Position numbers and translations under genes: made by a program
Assembly (NCBI GenBank): GCA_003028315.1
Contig: CP028150.1
Span: 1,550,001-1,614,000 of the forward strand
Origin: Neisseria mucosa
GTDB lineage: Bacteria > Pseudomonadota > Gammaproteobacteria > Burkholderiales > Neisseriaceae
Direction: 5' to 3'
DNA length: 64,000 nt
The notes under the pieces: model-generated
Database searches by the model: none
What the model was told of the DNA's origin: nothing
What the model saw: the letters and a program-made list of their open reading frames with translations, nothing else
In this document: positions 51,000 to 59,213 of the stretch, one piece after another
Position numbering within the stretch: the first letter of the stretch is position 1
How the letters are laid out: each line of letters starts with the position of its first letter

Positions 51000-51494
51000 C
51001 TATTCCGTTACCGTTTTACGGATCAATTTTTCCGCGTTGGCGAGTGTGTTTTCCACTTCGGCAAACTCGATTTTGCTGCCCGACACCAGCGCGCGCGTGT
51101 CGTTGAATACGACTTGGACTGCGCCGTCGGTTTCGGTAACGAGGACGCGCAACGGCAGTTGCAGGGCGAAGGCGGGGTCTTTTTGCATCAGCGGCGTGCC
51201 GGCTTTGGGCGTGCCGAAGACGATGACTTTCGCGGGCTGCATGTCCAAACCGCTTTGACGCGCGGCGGCTTGGTGGTCGATGACGGCGAACACGGTCATG
51301 CCTTTTTCTTTGACGGCGGTTTCCAAACGGCGGACGGTATCGTCAAAACTGTATTTGCTGACGGCGGTATGGGTTTGATTCATGGCGGAACTTTGTCGGG
51401 AATCGGGTTGTCGGGCGGCATCGCCGCCGTGTGAAGCGCAGGCGGTCAGGGCGGCGAGGATGGCGGCTGCGGCGAAGGTGCGTATCGGTTTCAT
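51000..51494 (-). CDS. DUF302 lipoprotein
   Basis: A 164-residue lipoprotein; lipobox LTAC places Cys at 19. The DUF302 domain covers about 45-160 (SFDDTVRRLETAVKEKGMTV, AVIDHQAAARQSGLDM, VIVFGTPKAGTPLMQ, LRVLVTETDGAVQVVF). The fold is known structurally but has no established function; it often occurs near redox and sulfur proteins, and here a rhodanese and an AhpD-like gene follow the same direction upstream. A DUS hairpin separates it from the rhodanese gene. Confidence 0.88.
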   Translation of the reverse strand: MKPIRTFAAAAILAALTACASHGGDAARQPDSRQSSAMNQTHTAVSKYSFDDTVRRLETAVKEKGMTVFAVIDHQAAARQSGLDMQPAKVIVFGTPKAGTPLMQKDPAFALQLPLRVLVTETDGAVQVVFNDTRALVSGSKIEFAEVENTLANAEKLIRKTVTE

Positions 51495-51509
51495 ATTTTT
51501 CCTTGGATA

Positions 51510-51540
51510 AAAGGTCGTCTGAAACGTTTCAAACGACCTT
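51510..51540. terminator. DUS-pair terminator after the rhodanese gene
   Basis: AAGGTCGTCTGAAAC pairs with GTTTCAAACGACCTT (one base off the DUS in the second arm). Confidence 0.75.
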
Positions 51541-51548
51541 GTTGCTGG

Positions 51549-51914
51549 TTATTTCAAACCTTTTTTCACCAAGTCTTCGTAACCGCCGTGGTTGGTTACG
51601 TTGGTGTAGCCTGCTTTTTTCAACTCGGTAAGCGCGGCTTCGGCACGGCGGCCGCTGCGGCAATAGAGGTTGACGGGTGCGTTTTTGTCGGGGCTGACGC
51701 TTTTGATGCGTTCGACGATTTGGTCGTGTGGAATGTTGACCGCGCCTTGCAGGTGGCCGGATTTGAATTCTTCTTCGGAACGTACGTCAATCCATACGCC
51801 TTTTGCTTTGGCAGGTTGCGCGCCGGCGACTTTGGCGGCGGGCGCGGCATAGGATACGGCGGCAGGCAGGACGAGTGCGGCGGCAGTCAGCGCGGCAGTC
51901 AGCAATTTTTTCAT
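51549..51914 (-). CDS. Periplasmic rhodanese-like sulfurtransferase (PspE-like)
   Basis: A 121-residue protein with a Sec signal peptide (about 1-23, ending VSYA/AP) and one rhodanese domain: GVWIDVRSEEEFKSGHLQGA, then the catalytic loop LYCRSGRRA with Cys85 and a C-terminal HGGYEDLVKKG. Single-domain periplasmic rhodaneses such as PspE and GlpE transfer sulfane sulfur, for instance from thiosulfate. The donor and acceptor are unknown here. It is flanked by DUS hairpins. Confidence 0.9.
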   Translation of the reverse strand: MKKLLTAALTAAALVLPAAVSYAAPAAKVAGAQPAKAKGVWIDVRSEEEFKSGHLQGAVNIPHDQIVERIKSVSPDKNAPVNLYCRSGRRAEAALTELKKAGYTNVTNHGGYEDLVKKGLK

Positions 51915-51990
51915 GGTCGTTTCTCCAAACGGTTGAACAAAAATATCAATCTAAACGGTTCGGCGGCAAAAAGCAATGTTCCGTCAACAG

Positions 51991-52030
51991 AAGGGTCGTC
52001 TGAAACGGGAGTTGTTTTCAGACGACCCTT
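51991..52030. terminator. DUS-pair terminator after the AhpD-like gene
   Basis: AAGGGTCGTCTGAAAC and GTTTTCAGACGACCCTT with a short loop. Confidence 0.8.
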
Positions 52031-52040
52031 TGAGACAAAA

Positions 52041-52376
52041 TCAACGCTGCGCGTCAACCGCTTCCAAAGCACGCAGGGCATAAGTGTAGGCTGCGCCTGC
52101 GTTCAAGGAAATGGCGGTCGCCAGCGCACCGGCGATTTCGCTTTCAGTCGCGCCCGCTTTGGCGGCTGCAGCGGCGTGTACGCTGATGCAGCTTTCGCAA
52201 CGGGTGGTGATAGCGACGGCGAGGGCAATCAGTTCGCGGGTTTTCGCATCCAATGCTTCGGCTGCGGCGGCTTGTTCCAGCGCGCCGTAGGCTTGCAGCA
52301 TTTTAGGGTGGTTTTTACCCAGCTCGCCGAATGATTTTTTAACGTGTGCGGTGTGTTCGGGCCAATTTTGAAACAT
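52041..52376 (-). CDS. AhpD-like / carboxymuconolactone decarboxylase family protein
   Basis: A 111-residue all-helical protein with the AhpD-type redox motif Cys60-Glu-Ser-Cys63 followed by His67 (TRCESCISVHAAAAAKAG). Small CMD-family members with CxxC and a trailing His act as alkylhydroperoxidases or thiol-disulfide reductants. It is divergently transcribed from the MtrA-like AraC regulator gene, whose start lies 129 bp away, which suggests it is a target of that regulator. Confidence 0.87.
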   Translation of the reverse strand: MFQNWPEHTAHVKKSFGELGKNHPKMLQAYGALEQAAAAEALDAKTRELIALAVAITTRCESCISVHAAAAAKAGATESEIAGALATAISLNAGAAYTYALRALEAVDAQR

Positions 52377-52505
52377 TTTGATTTCCTTTCTAATGTGTTT
52401 GCAAATGAAGGATGTTGCACTTTTTTACATCCGATGAATGGCATTATTGCAATAATTTGACTATTATAATCGTCAAATCATCTCATTCACTTGCAAAAAA
52501 CACTT

Positions 52506-53465
52506 ATGGACACTTTGGACAAACTCATCGAACTGGCGCAAATCACCGGCAGTGTGGACATACAGTGCCTGTTCCGCGACAAATGGTATGCCCCACACGA
52601 ACGCAGGCGTGCGCACGGTATCGCACACCTCGTCGTCGCAGGAGAAAGCTACATCAAAATCGAAGGCGAACCCGAAGCGCGTCTCTTGCAAACCGGCGAC
52701 CTTATCTTTTTCCCGCGTAGCGCGGAACACATCATCAGCAGCGAAGCAGACTGCAACAACTGCGGCGATACCATTCATATCAGCAACGATGGCGCGTTTA
52801 CCATCGAATCTTCAGGCAGCGGCGGCGAAAAAAGCCTCGATTTGTTCTGCGCCCGCTTCGAATACGACGAACACGCCGACATCATGCACGACCTGCCCGA
52901 AACCGTCCTCATCAAGATGGACCATCCCTCGCTACAATGCCTTATCTCCATGTTGCAATACGAAAGCGCGCACACGCTTTCCGGCTCGCGCGCCATCGTC
53001 AATGCCCTCTCCTCCGTCCTCCTCGTCCTCATCGTCCGCGCCCATCTCGAACAAGGCGGAGAAGCGCCTTTGGGCGGCATACTCAACGGCCTGCGCGACA
53101 AACGCCTGCGCCAGCTCATCCAAACCGTCGTCAGCCGCCCCGAAGACGAATGGAACATCGAAAAAATGACCGCGCTTGCCAACCTCTCCCGCGCCCAACT
53201 CATGCGCCTGTTCAAACAGCAAACCGGCATCAGCCCCCACGCCTTCGTCAACCTCATCCGCCTGCGCCAAGCCGCCGTACTGCTGCGGCAAACCGCCGAT
53301 TCCGTCTTATCCGTCGCCTTGAACGTCGGTTTCCAATCCGAAACCCACTTTGGCAAAGCGTTTAAAAAACAATACGGGATTTCGCCGGGGCAGTATCGGA
53401 AAAATGAAACGGCAGATGATGCTACCATGGCATTTGAACCCGAAAGGTCATCTGAAAACGGCTAA
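52506..53465 (+). CDS. AraC-family regulator, MtrA/MpeR-like
   Basis: A 319-residue regulator from the ATG at 52506; a TTG five codons upstream is less likely. The N-terminal cupin-type sensor domain (about 1-190: LIELAQITGSVDIQCLFRDK, GDLIFFPRSAEHIISS, NALSSVLLVLIVRAHLEQ) is followed by two AraC helix-turn-helix units (MTALANLSRAQLMRLFKQQT; LSVALNVGFQSETHFGKAFK). The order and wording recall neisserial MtrA, activator of the mtrCDE efflux pump, and its paralogue MpeR; which one is orthologous cannot be settled from sequence alone. A DUS-like word (AGGTCATCTGAAAA) overlaps the stop. Divergent to the AhpD-like gene. Confidence 0.85.
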   Translation: MDTLDKLIELAQITGSVDIQCLFRDKWYAPHERRRAHGIAHLVVAGESYIKIEGEPEARLLQTGDLIFFPRSAEHIISSEADCNNCGDTIHISNDGAFTIESSGSGGEKSLDLFCARFEYDEHADIMHDLPETVLIKMDHPSLQCLISMLQYESAHTLSGSRAIVNALSSVLLVLIVRAHLEQGGEAPLGGILNGLRDKRLRQLIQTVVSRPEDEWNIEKMTALANLSRAQLMRLFKQQTGISPHAFVNLIRLRQAAVLLRQTADSVLSVALNVGFQSETHFGKAFKKQYGISPGQYRKNETADDATMAFEPERSSENG

Positions 53466-53674
53466 GTCAAAAGCGTCATAACCCTTTGATTTATCGTTCA
53501 GCCATTGGAATACTGCGGAAAAGCCATAGGTCAGATTCTTGAATCCGACATCTCCATCTGCAAAAACGCGTAAAGAAAACAGAAGCATCAAATATTCGTC
53601 GGATACAGGTATCCGAACTACATATTACACAGCAATGACGCCACAACTGATTTTATTTCGCAACGCAAAAACAA
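53466..53674. other. Intergenic stretch with two small palindromes
   Basis: GTCAGATTCTTGAATCCGAC at 53530-53549 is a near-palindrome related to the one at 50404. TCGGATACAGGTATCCGA at 53599-53616 has perfect 8-bp arms. No gene seen. Confidence 0.5.
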
Positions 53675-53718
53675 AAAGGTCGTCTGAAAACCTTAAATCA
53701 GGTTTTCAGACGACCTTT
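53675..53718 (-). terminator. DUS-pair terminator of the Lpd-like gene
   Basis: AAAGGTCGTCTGAAAACC and GGTTTTCAGACGACCTTT, a perfect stem, 30 bp beyond the minus-strand stop. Confidence 0.85.
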
Positions 53719-53747
53719 CATTCTAGCAGACCGATTAGGTCAGCCCA

Positions 53748-55154
53748 TCAAGCCTGTTTCAACTTCGCATCGGCATCGCGCAACGCGGTGCGCAGACCTT
53801 CCTCGATAACGGGATGGTAGAACGGCATGTCCAGCATTTGCGGAACGGTCATCTTCATTTGATGCGCCCATGCCAACAGGTGCGCCAAATGTTCGGCGGC
53901 CGGGCCTAAGATTTCCGCGCCGATGAAGCGGCCGGTGGCTTTTTCGGCATACAGGCGCATATGGCCTTTGTTTACCAGCATCACGCGGCTGCGGCCTTGG
54001 TTTTTGAACGATACTTCGCCGATGACAAATTCGTCGGGTTGGTATTGCGCGGCAACCTGCGCGTATTTCAGACCGACAAAGCCGATTTGCGGATTGGTGA
54101 ACACCACGCCGATGGTGCTGCGGCGCAACCCCCCGCCGATATTCGGGTAGCGGCCCGCGTTGTCGCCGGCAATCTTGCCTTGGTCGGCAGCTTCGTGCAG
54201 CAGGGGCAGTTGGTTGGACGCATCGCCCGCGATGAAGATATGCGGAATGCTGGTCTGCATGGTCAGCGGATCGGCAACAGGTACGCCGCGCGCGTCTTTT
54301 TCGATATTGATGTTTTCCAAACCGATATTATCAACGTTCGGACGGCGGCCTACGGCTGCCAGCATATATTCGGCAACAAATACGCCTTTTTCGCCGTCTT
54401 GCTCCCAATGAACTTCTACATTGCCATCCGCATCGAGTTTAACCTCGGTTTTAGCATCCAAATGTAATCTCAATTCTTCACCGAACACGGCTTTCGCCTC
54501 GTCTGAAACGACGGGGTCGGAAATGCCGCCGATGATGCCGCCCAAACCGAAAATTTCAACTTTCACGCCCAAACGGTGCAATGCCTGCCCCAGTTCCAAA
54601 CCGATAACGCCCGGTCCGAACACGGCAACGCTCTTAGGCAGCGTATCCCATGAGAAAACGTCGTCGTTGATAATCAAACGGTCGCCCAAAGACTGCCACT
54701 GCGGCAGGATAACGGGACGCGAGCCGGTAGCAATCACAAAGCTTTTTGCCGTGATTTGGGTATGGTCGTCGATTTGGACGGTATTCTCATTGATAAATTT
54801 AGCCGAACCCATAATGCGCTTGTCAGCAGGCCATTCTTCCACATCGGCAACGACAAAGCCAACAAAACGGTCGCGTTCTGATTTGACGCGCTGCATGACT
54901 TCTTCGCCGTTGACGACGATGCTGTCTTTATCCAAATGCACGCCGAACGGGTCAGTATGCAATGCGTGATGGCGCGCTTCTGCGGCGGCAATCAAGAGTT
55001 TGGAAGGCATACAGCCCACGCGCGCGCAGGTCGTGCCGAATACGTTGTTTTCAATCAGGTAAACATTATCCGAATGTAAACGGGCATTGCGAAACGCGCC
55101 CATGCCGGCAGTACCGCCGCCGATTACGACGACATCTGCTTGAATTTTTTTCAT
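53748..55154 (-). CDS. Dihydrolipoyl dehydrogenase-like pyridine nucleotide-disulfide oxidoreductase
   Basis: A 468-residue flavoenzyme. FAD-binding GGGTAGMG lies at about 12-19, the redox disulfide Cys43/Cys48 in GTTCARVGCMPSK, NAD-binding VAVFGPGVIGLELGQALHRLG, FAD-contact IFIAGDASNQLPLLHEAADQ, and the C-terminal dimer interface with the catalytic His in MPFYHPVIEEGL. Unlike the Lpd of 2-oxoacid dehydrogenases it has no adjacent aceE/aceF and no lipoyl domain. It is downstream of the peroxiredoxin-glutaredoxin gene, an arrangement I recall from meningococcus, so reduction of that enzyme or of glutathione or lipoate is a plausible role. Confidence 0.88.
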   Translation of the reverse strand: MKKIQADVVVIGGGTAGMGAFRNARLHSDNVYLIENNVFGTTCARVGCMPSKLLIAAAEARHHALHTDPFGVHLDKDSIVVNGEEVMQRVKSERDRFVGFVVADVEEWPADKRIMGSAKFINENTVQIDDHTQITAKSFVIATGSRPVILPQWQSLGDRLIINDDVFSWDTLPKSVAVFGPGVIGLELGQALHRLGVKVEIFGLGGIIGGISDPVVSDEAKAVFGEELRLHLDAKTEVKLDADGNVEVHWEQDGEKGVFVAEYMLAAVGRRPNVDNIGLENINIEKDARGVPVADPLTMQTSIPHIFIAGDASNQLPLLHEAADQGKIAGDNAGRYPNIGGGLRRSTIGVVFTNPQIGFVGLKYAQVAAQYQPDEFVIGEVSFKNQGRSRVMLVNKGHMRLYAEKATGRFIGAEILGPAAEHLAHLLAWAHQMKMTVPQMLDMPFYHPVIEEGLRTALRDADAKLKQA

Positions 55155-55406
55155 AATCTTTGTCCTTTTTTGTTGAGCGTCCGAAGCAGTATCAGCGTGA
55201 AGCGTATCAGGTTTTCAGACGACCTTTTAATAAACTATCGATAATATAAAATCAATAGCTATTTTTAAAATCTCGATTTAAAACAATAATCTCAAATTCT
55301 ACTTGTAAATATAGAGCTATTCAGAACGACCGTGTAGCGTATCGTCTGAATAACTCTATTTTTTCTGTTCAGACGGCTTTGTTTAAACCGTCTCAAGCAT
55401 CAGCAA
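55155..55406. other. Intergenic region with a canonical-core DUS
   Basis: 252 bp, AT-rich. It holds a lone house-dialect DUS near 55213 and, at 55368-55379, TTCAGACGGCTT, the complement of AAGCCGTCTGAA, containing the meningococcal core GCCGTCTGAA. AGACGG...CCGTCT there also forms a weak hairpin past the peroxiredoxin stop. Confidence 0.7.
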
Positions 55407-56144
55407 TTAGTTTTTAGCCAAGTAAGCTTCCAAATCTTCGCTGCCGCCGATGTATTTGCCGCCGATGAAGACTTGAGGAGCAGTCATCTTGCCGGTGATG
55501 GCGCGAACGGAAGTAACAGTTGCATCTTTGCCCAATACGATTTCTTCGTAAGACAGACCTTTGTCTTGCAGAGCTTTTTTAGCTTTAGCGCAGAATTGGC
55601 AGCCGGGTTTGGTGAAGATGGCAACAGACTCTTGAGCTTTCCAGTCAGGAGCGATGAATTTCAACATAGTGTCAGCGTCAGACACTTTGAAAGGATCGCC
55701 CGGCTCTTCAGGCTCGATGAACATTTTTTCAACCACGCCGTCGTTAACCAGCATGGAGTAACGCCAAGAGCGTTTGCCGAAGCCCAAGTCTTCTTTGCCG
55801 ACCAGCATGCCCATGCCTTCGGTGAATTCGCCGTTGCCATCAGGAATCATGTAGATGTTGTCAGCTTCTTCTTCAGCAGCCCAAGCGTTCATCACGAAAG
55901 TATCGTTTACAGATACGCAGTAGATTGCGTCAACGCCGTTTTCTTTGAACGCGCCGAACAATTCGTTGTAGCGTGGCAGGTGGGAAGAAGAACAAGTCGG
56001 AGTAAATGCGCCGGGCAGAGAGAATACGACTACTTTTTTGCCTTTGAACAAATCATCGGTGGAAACATCTTTCCAAGTGTCGCCCACGCGGGTACGGAAT
56101 ACGACGGAAGGTACTTTTTGACCGGTACGATCTTGCAAAGCCAT
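55407..56144 (-). CDS. Hybrid peroxiredoxin-glutaredoxin
   Basis: A 245-residue fusion. Residues about 1-165 form a Prx5-type peroxiredoxin with peroxidatic Cys51 in GAFTPTCSSSHLP. After a short linker, a glutaredoxin domain (about 170-245) has CxxC in TKPGCQFCAKAKKAL and the GSH-site Thr-Ala-Pro-Gln-Val in MTAPQVFIGGKYIGG. Such hybrids, known from Haemophilus and Neisseria, reduce peroxides with glutathione through their own Grx module. CAAGGAGATCC gives a strong ribosome-binding site. The Lpd-like gene lies downstream on the same strand. Confidence 0.95.
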   Translation of the reverse strand: MALQDRTGQKVPSVVFRTRVGDTWKDVSTDDLFKGKKVVVFSLPGAFTPTCSSSHLPRYNELFGAFKENGVDAIYCVSVNDTFVMNAWAAEEEADNIYMIPDGNGEFTEGMGMLVGKEDLGFGKRSWRYSMLVNDGVVEKMFIEPEEPGDPFKVSDADTMLKFIAPDWKAQESVAIFTKPGCQFCAKAKKALQDKGLSYEEIVLGKDATVTSVRAITGKMTAPQVFIGGKYIGGSEDLEAYLAKN

Positions 56145-56332
56145 TTTGGATCTCCTTGAAATTTTAGGTTTAGGGAATGATACGAGTGAATGTGTGCATT
56201 CTAGCGCAGGGAGTTTGATTTGTATAATTTATAGTTCAAATAATATTAATTACCTGAAACTATGAAACCCAACCTGCGAATGTTTCATTTAAATAGAGGT
56301 CGTCTGAAAGAAAACAAGCCCCTGGCCTGGAA

Positions 56333-57103
56333 TTATTTTTCGGAATCGTGTGCATCGGACAATACGACTTCACGGATGCTGCTTTCTACTTTGTCTTTCA
56401 ACATAAAGCGGTCTTCGTCTTTGCCGGGGCGAATCGGGGCGGCAAAATCAATACGGATGCGCAGTTTTTTCATGGAAACGATGCGCCAAAGTGAGCGCAC
56501 CAAATCAACTTGTGCATAAGACGGCACAGTCGTCCTTTTACCGGCATCATCATAATAGCGCAGCGTAACCGCCTGAACAGGCGCGTCGGCATCAATGGCG
56601 GATTGGAAGAGCGCGGCTTTGAACGGCAAAATATCCAAGCCCAAAGAAGTCCGCGCTTCGGGGAAAAAGCTGACATTCTGCCCGGCTTTCAACGCGGCGC
56701 AAATGGCTTGGTTAATCGGCTCGACATCGCGTCGGGAATTTCGATTGATAAACACCGTGCCTGCGTTTTGCCCCATTTTGCCCAAGACCGGCCAGTCTTT
56801 GATTTCCTGCTTGGCGATAAAGCTGCTCGGATACACCGCACTCATGGCGAAAATATCCAGCCAAGACACATGGTTTGCCGCCACCAAAACACCCTTCACA
56901 TTATCAGCAGGCGGCATGCCGATTTCCAATTCGATATCCAAGGCTTCCAGCGCGCCTTTGCCTAAAGTGATGACCGCATGATCGCGTTCGGCAGGATTGC
57001 CGGCATCGATACGGCGCAAATGCCTTCCGGTTCGGAACAGCCATCCCGTCAGGCGGAACAACCTGCCTAAACGGGTAAAAAACGGTGCTTTTTGTGAGTG
57101 CAT
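56333..57103 (-). CDS. 1-acylglycerol-3-phosphate O-acyltransferase (PlsC/NlaA-like)
   Basis: A 256-residue acyltransferase making phosphatidic acid from lysophosphatidic acid. Catalytic motif I is AANHVSWLDIFAM, with motif II FINRNSRRDV and motif III FFPEARTSLG, where the usual EGT is EAR. The basic N-terminus and hydrophobic stretch suggest peripheral inner-membrane attachment. Pathogenic Neisseria carry several paralogues (plsC, nlaA, nlaB), and assignment among them is uncertain. mutM lies 98 bp upstream on the same strand, with a DUS pair between. A 188-bp AT-rich gap with one DUS separates it from the peroxiredoxin gene. Confidence 0.85.
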   Translation of the reverse strand: MHSQKAPFFTRLGRLFRLTGWLFRTGRHLRRIDAGNPAERDHAVITLGKGALEALDIELEIGMPPADNVKGVLVAANHVSWLDIFAMSAVYPSSFIAKQEIKDWPVLGKMGQNAGTVFINRNSRRDVEPINQAICAALKAGQNVSFFPEARTSLGLDILPFKAALFQSAIDADAPVQAVTLRYYDDAGKRTTVPSYAQVDLVRSLWRIVSMKKLRIRIDFAAPIRPGKDEDRFMLKDKVESSIREVVLSDAHDSEK

Positions 57104-57148
57104 AACTGTTTTTCTTTTCGTCTTATGTGTATCAAATCATATCAATAA

Positions 57149-57190
57149 AATTTTCAGACGACCCAGATGACAAAGAGGTCGTCTGAAAAC
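57149..57190 (-). terminator. DUS inverted pair after mutM
   Basis: ATTTTCAGACGACC and GAGGTCGTCTGAAAAC, short loop, 12 bp past the mutM stop. Confidence 0.75.
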
Positions 57191-57201
57191 AGGTTCATAC
57201 A

Positions 57202-58029
57202 TTATTTTTGGCAGTTCGGACAATAAAACGTCCCGCGCTGCCCCAAAACTTCCTTCTGCACCAAACCGCCGCAACGGACGCAGGGTTCGTTGTGCCTGCC
57301 GTACACCGTATATTCCTGCTGAAAATAGCCGCTTTTGCCGTCGCTGTTGACGAAGTCGCGCAACGTGCTGCCGCCGGTTTCAATCGCGCGCTGCAACACT
57401 GCCTTGACCGTCTCTACCAACACAACGCATTCTTTTTTCTTAACCTTGTCCGCAGGACGGGTCGGCGATATGCCTGATTTAAATAGGCTTTCGTTCGCAT
57501 AAATATTGCCTACACCGACCACGACGGCATTGTCCATCAGAGCCAATTTGACCGCACGTTTTTGCGTTTTGAGCTTTTGATACAGATAATCGGCGGAGAA
57601 GTCGTCTGAAAGCGGCTCGGGGCCCAGTTTTTCAAGGAGCGGATGATGTTCCGCAATGCCTTCATACCACAAAATCGCGCCGAACTTACGCGGGTCGTGA
57701 TAGCGCAACACCGTTCCGTCCGCAAACACAATGTCCGCATGGTCGTGTTTGTCGGGATGGTCAATCCGCGCATCGCCGTCCGTAAAAATCCGCAGACTGC
57801 CCGACATGCCTAGATGAATCAACAAGATACCCGTTGCAAAACCGATAACCAAATATTTCGCCCGCCGACGACAGCTCAACACCTCCTGCCCCGCCAAAAG
57901 CTCCGCCAACTGCGGATTGACCTGCCAGCGCAGCTTGGTTTGGCGCAACACGACATCCGCCACCTTTTTACCTTGAATATGCGGGCTGATACCGCGCAAC
58001 GTCGTTTCCACCTCAGGCAATTCCGGCAT
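57202..58029 (-). CDS. mutM: Formamidopyrimidine-DNA glycosylase
   Basis: A 275-residue base-excision enzyme removing 8-oxoguanine and formamidopyrimidines. The catalytic N-terminus is MPELPEVETTLRGI (Pro2, Glu3 after Met removal). The conserved RRRAKYLVI, LIHLGMSGSLRI, and the H2TH region VGNIYANESLFKSGISP are present, and the C-terminal zinc finger is CVRCGGLV / FYCPNCQK. Length is normal. A DUS is embedded near 57600. Confidence 0.96.
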   Translation of the reverse strand: MPELPEVETTLRGISPHIQGKKVADVVLRQTKLRWQVNPQLAELLAGQEVLSCRRRAKYLVIGFATGILLIHLGMSGSLRIFTDGDARIDHPDKHDHADIVFADGTVLRYHDPRKFGAILWYEGIAEHHPLLEKLGPEPLSDDFSADYLYQKLKTQKRAVKLALMDNAVVVGVGNIYANESLFKSGISPTRPADKVKKKECVVLVETVKAVLQRAIETGGSTLRDFVNSDGKSGYFQQEYTVYGRHNEPCVRCGGLVQKEVLGQRGTFYCPNCQK

Positions 58030-58215
58030 TTTTCTTTATCCTCAAGCTAATACAATCAACATCGCCTTTTTCAGACGACCTAAGATTCTACCGATGCCAA
58101 AGCGGCCTGACAATTTGCAACCAATCGGCTTTACAGGAAGCAAGCAGCAAATCCAAGGCAAAATGACAAATATAGAAGAGGCTATTTTTATGGAGTCAAA
58201 CCTCTCGTTTTCAAA
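58030..58215. other. Intergenic stretch upstream of mutM
   Basis: No gene seen. It holds a DUS near 58068 (TTTTTCAGACGACCT) and then CREE copy 5. Confidence 0.4.
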
Positions 58216-58322
58216 TATAGTGGATTAATTTTAAACCAGTACGGCGTTGCCTCGCCTTGCCGTACTATTTGTACTGTCTGCGGCTTCGTCGCCTTGTCCT
58301 GATTTAAATTTAATCCACTATA
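58216..58322. repeat. CREE, copy 5, internally deleted (107 bp)
   Basis: Ends are TATAGTGGATTAA and TTAATCCACTATA as in the full copies, but about 50 bp of the centre (the long internal hairpin from CTTAGCTCAAAG through GAATCGGTT) is missing. This corresponds to the known short class of about 105 bp. Confidence 0.93.
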
Positions 58323-58381
58323 TTCCGCCTCAAAACGTCGTCTGAAAACCAGTCATTCCGGTTTTACCAACGCCGCATTTC

Positions 58382-59053
58382 TCAATCCGAAATCCGCGCC
58401 GCGCCCAAAGCCACCGTCTGCGTTCCCAATATTTTTTCAAACTCCGGCAAGGGCGTTACCCCCGCCATACGCTTGACCAAAACCAAACCGTACACCGCCG
58501 CGCACTGCGGCCACCACCTGTCCCCCGCCTTCTCCATAAAACGCCAAAACCGCAGCCCCTTTTGCGAATTCACAGCAGGCAGGTACACCATAAACTTTCC
58601 GAATTCCACTTCAAAATCCAAATCCGCCAGCCGCTGTTTCAAAGCCGGCAAAGTCAGGCAATGCTCCTTTTTAGGCAAGCGCGTTCCATCAAACCACCTG
58701 CTGAAAAACCACAAAGATTTCGGATTAAACCCCGTCAAAACCAACCGCCCTTCAGGTTTCAACACCCTGGACGCTTCATGCAGCACTTGCGTCAGCGCGG
58801 CAGTTTCATGACTGTGCGGCATCAGCAGCACATCAATAGAATGACTCTCCCAAGCCATAGCGTCCGCTGTCATCAATACATCACGGGGCACAGTAACCAC
58901 GTTTTCAGACGATCTCAGCCATTCGCCGCCCTGTTGGACGACGGTTTGAACACCGCAAGGCGCAAACCGCTCCAAGTAATGCGCAAAAAACTGCTTTTCC
59001 CGCTCCGCCGTATAGCGGCCGATAATAGTCCGTTCAAACCATTCTTCCATCAC
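58382..59053 (-). CDS. Methyltransferase-like protein (class I fold)
   Basis: A 223-residue protein. The middle (SIDVLLMPHSHETAALTQVL, HEASRVLKPEGRLVLTGFNP) matches motifs II-III of class I SAM-dependent methyltransferases (Methyltransf_11 type), and HEASRVLKPEGRL is particularly clear. Motif I, normally a Gly-rich loop, is only QTVVQQGGEWLRSS, so SAM binding could be altered or the protein may be non-catalytic. Substrate unknown. A DUS variant (TTTTCAGACGATCT) is embedded near 58904. No obvious operon partners. Confidence 0.78.
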   Translation of the reverse strand: MMEEWFERTIIGRYTAEREKQFFAHYLERFAPCGVQTVVQQGGEWLRSSENVVTVPRDVLMTADAMAWESHSIDVLLMPHSHETAALTQVLHEASRVLKPEGRLVLTGFNPKSLWFFSRWFDGTRLPKKEHCLTLPALKQRLADLDFEVEFGKFMVYLPAVNSQKGLRFWRFMEKAGDRWWPQCAAVYGLVLVKRMAGVTPLPEFEKILGTQTVALGAARISD

Positions 59054-59143
59054 CCTGCCCTTTCAAAATGCTGCAACCCGCATTATAACGGCATGATGCG
59101 GCAGACCAAACCGCCATAACTTTAATTTGTTATTGAAAAGGTA

Positions 59144-59185
59144 AAAGGTCGTCTGAAACTTATTTACCCAGTTTTCAGACGACCT
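59144..59185 (-). terminator. DUS-pair terminator of trpB
   Basis: AAAGGTCGTCTGAAAC and GTTTTCAGACGACCT with a loop of about 11 nt, just beyond the minus-strand trpB stop. Confidence 0.8.
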
Positions 59186-59213
59186 CTTGTCTTTATCCGC
59201 TCAACGGAGATGC

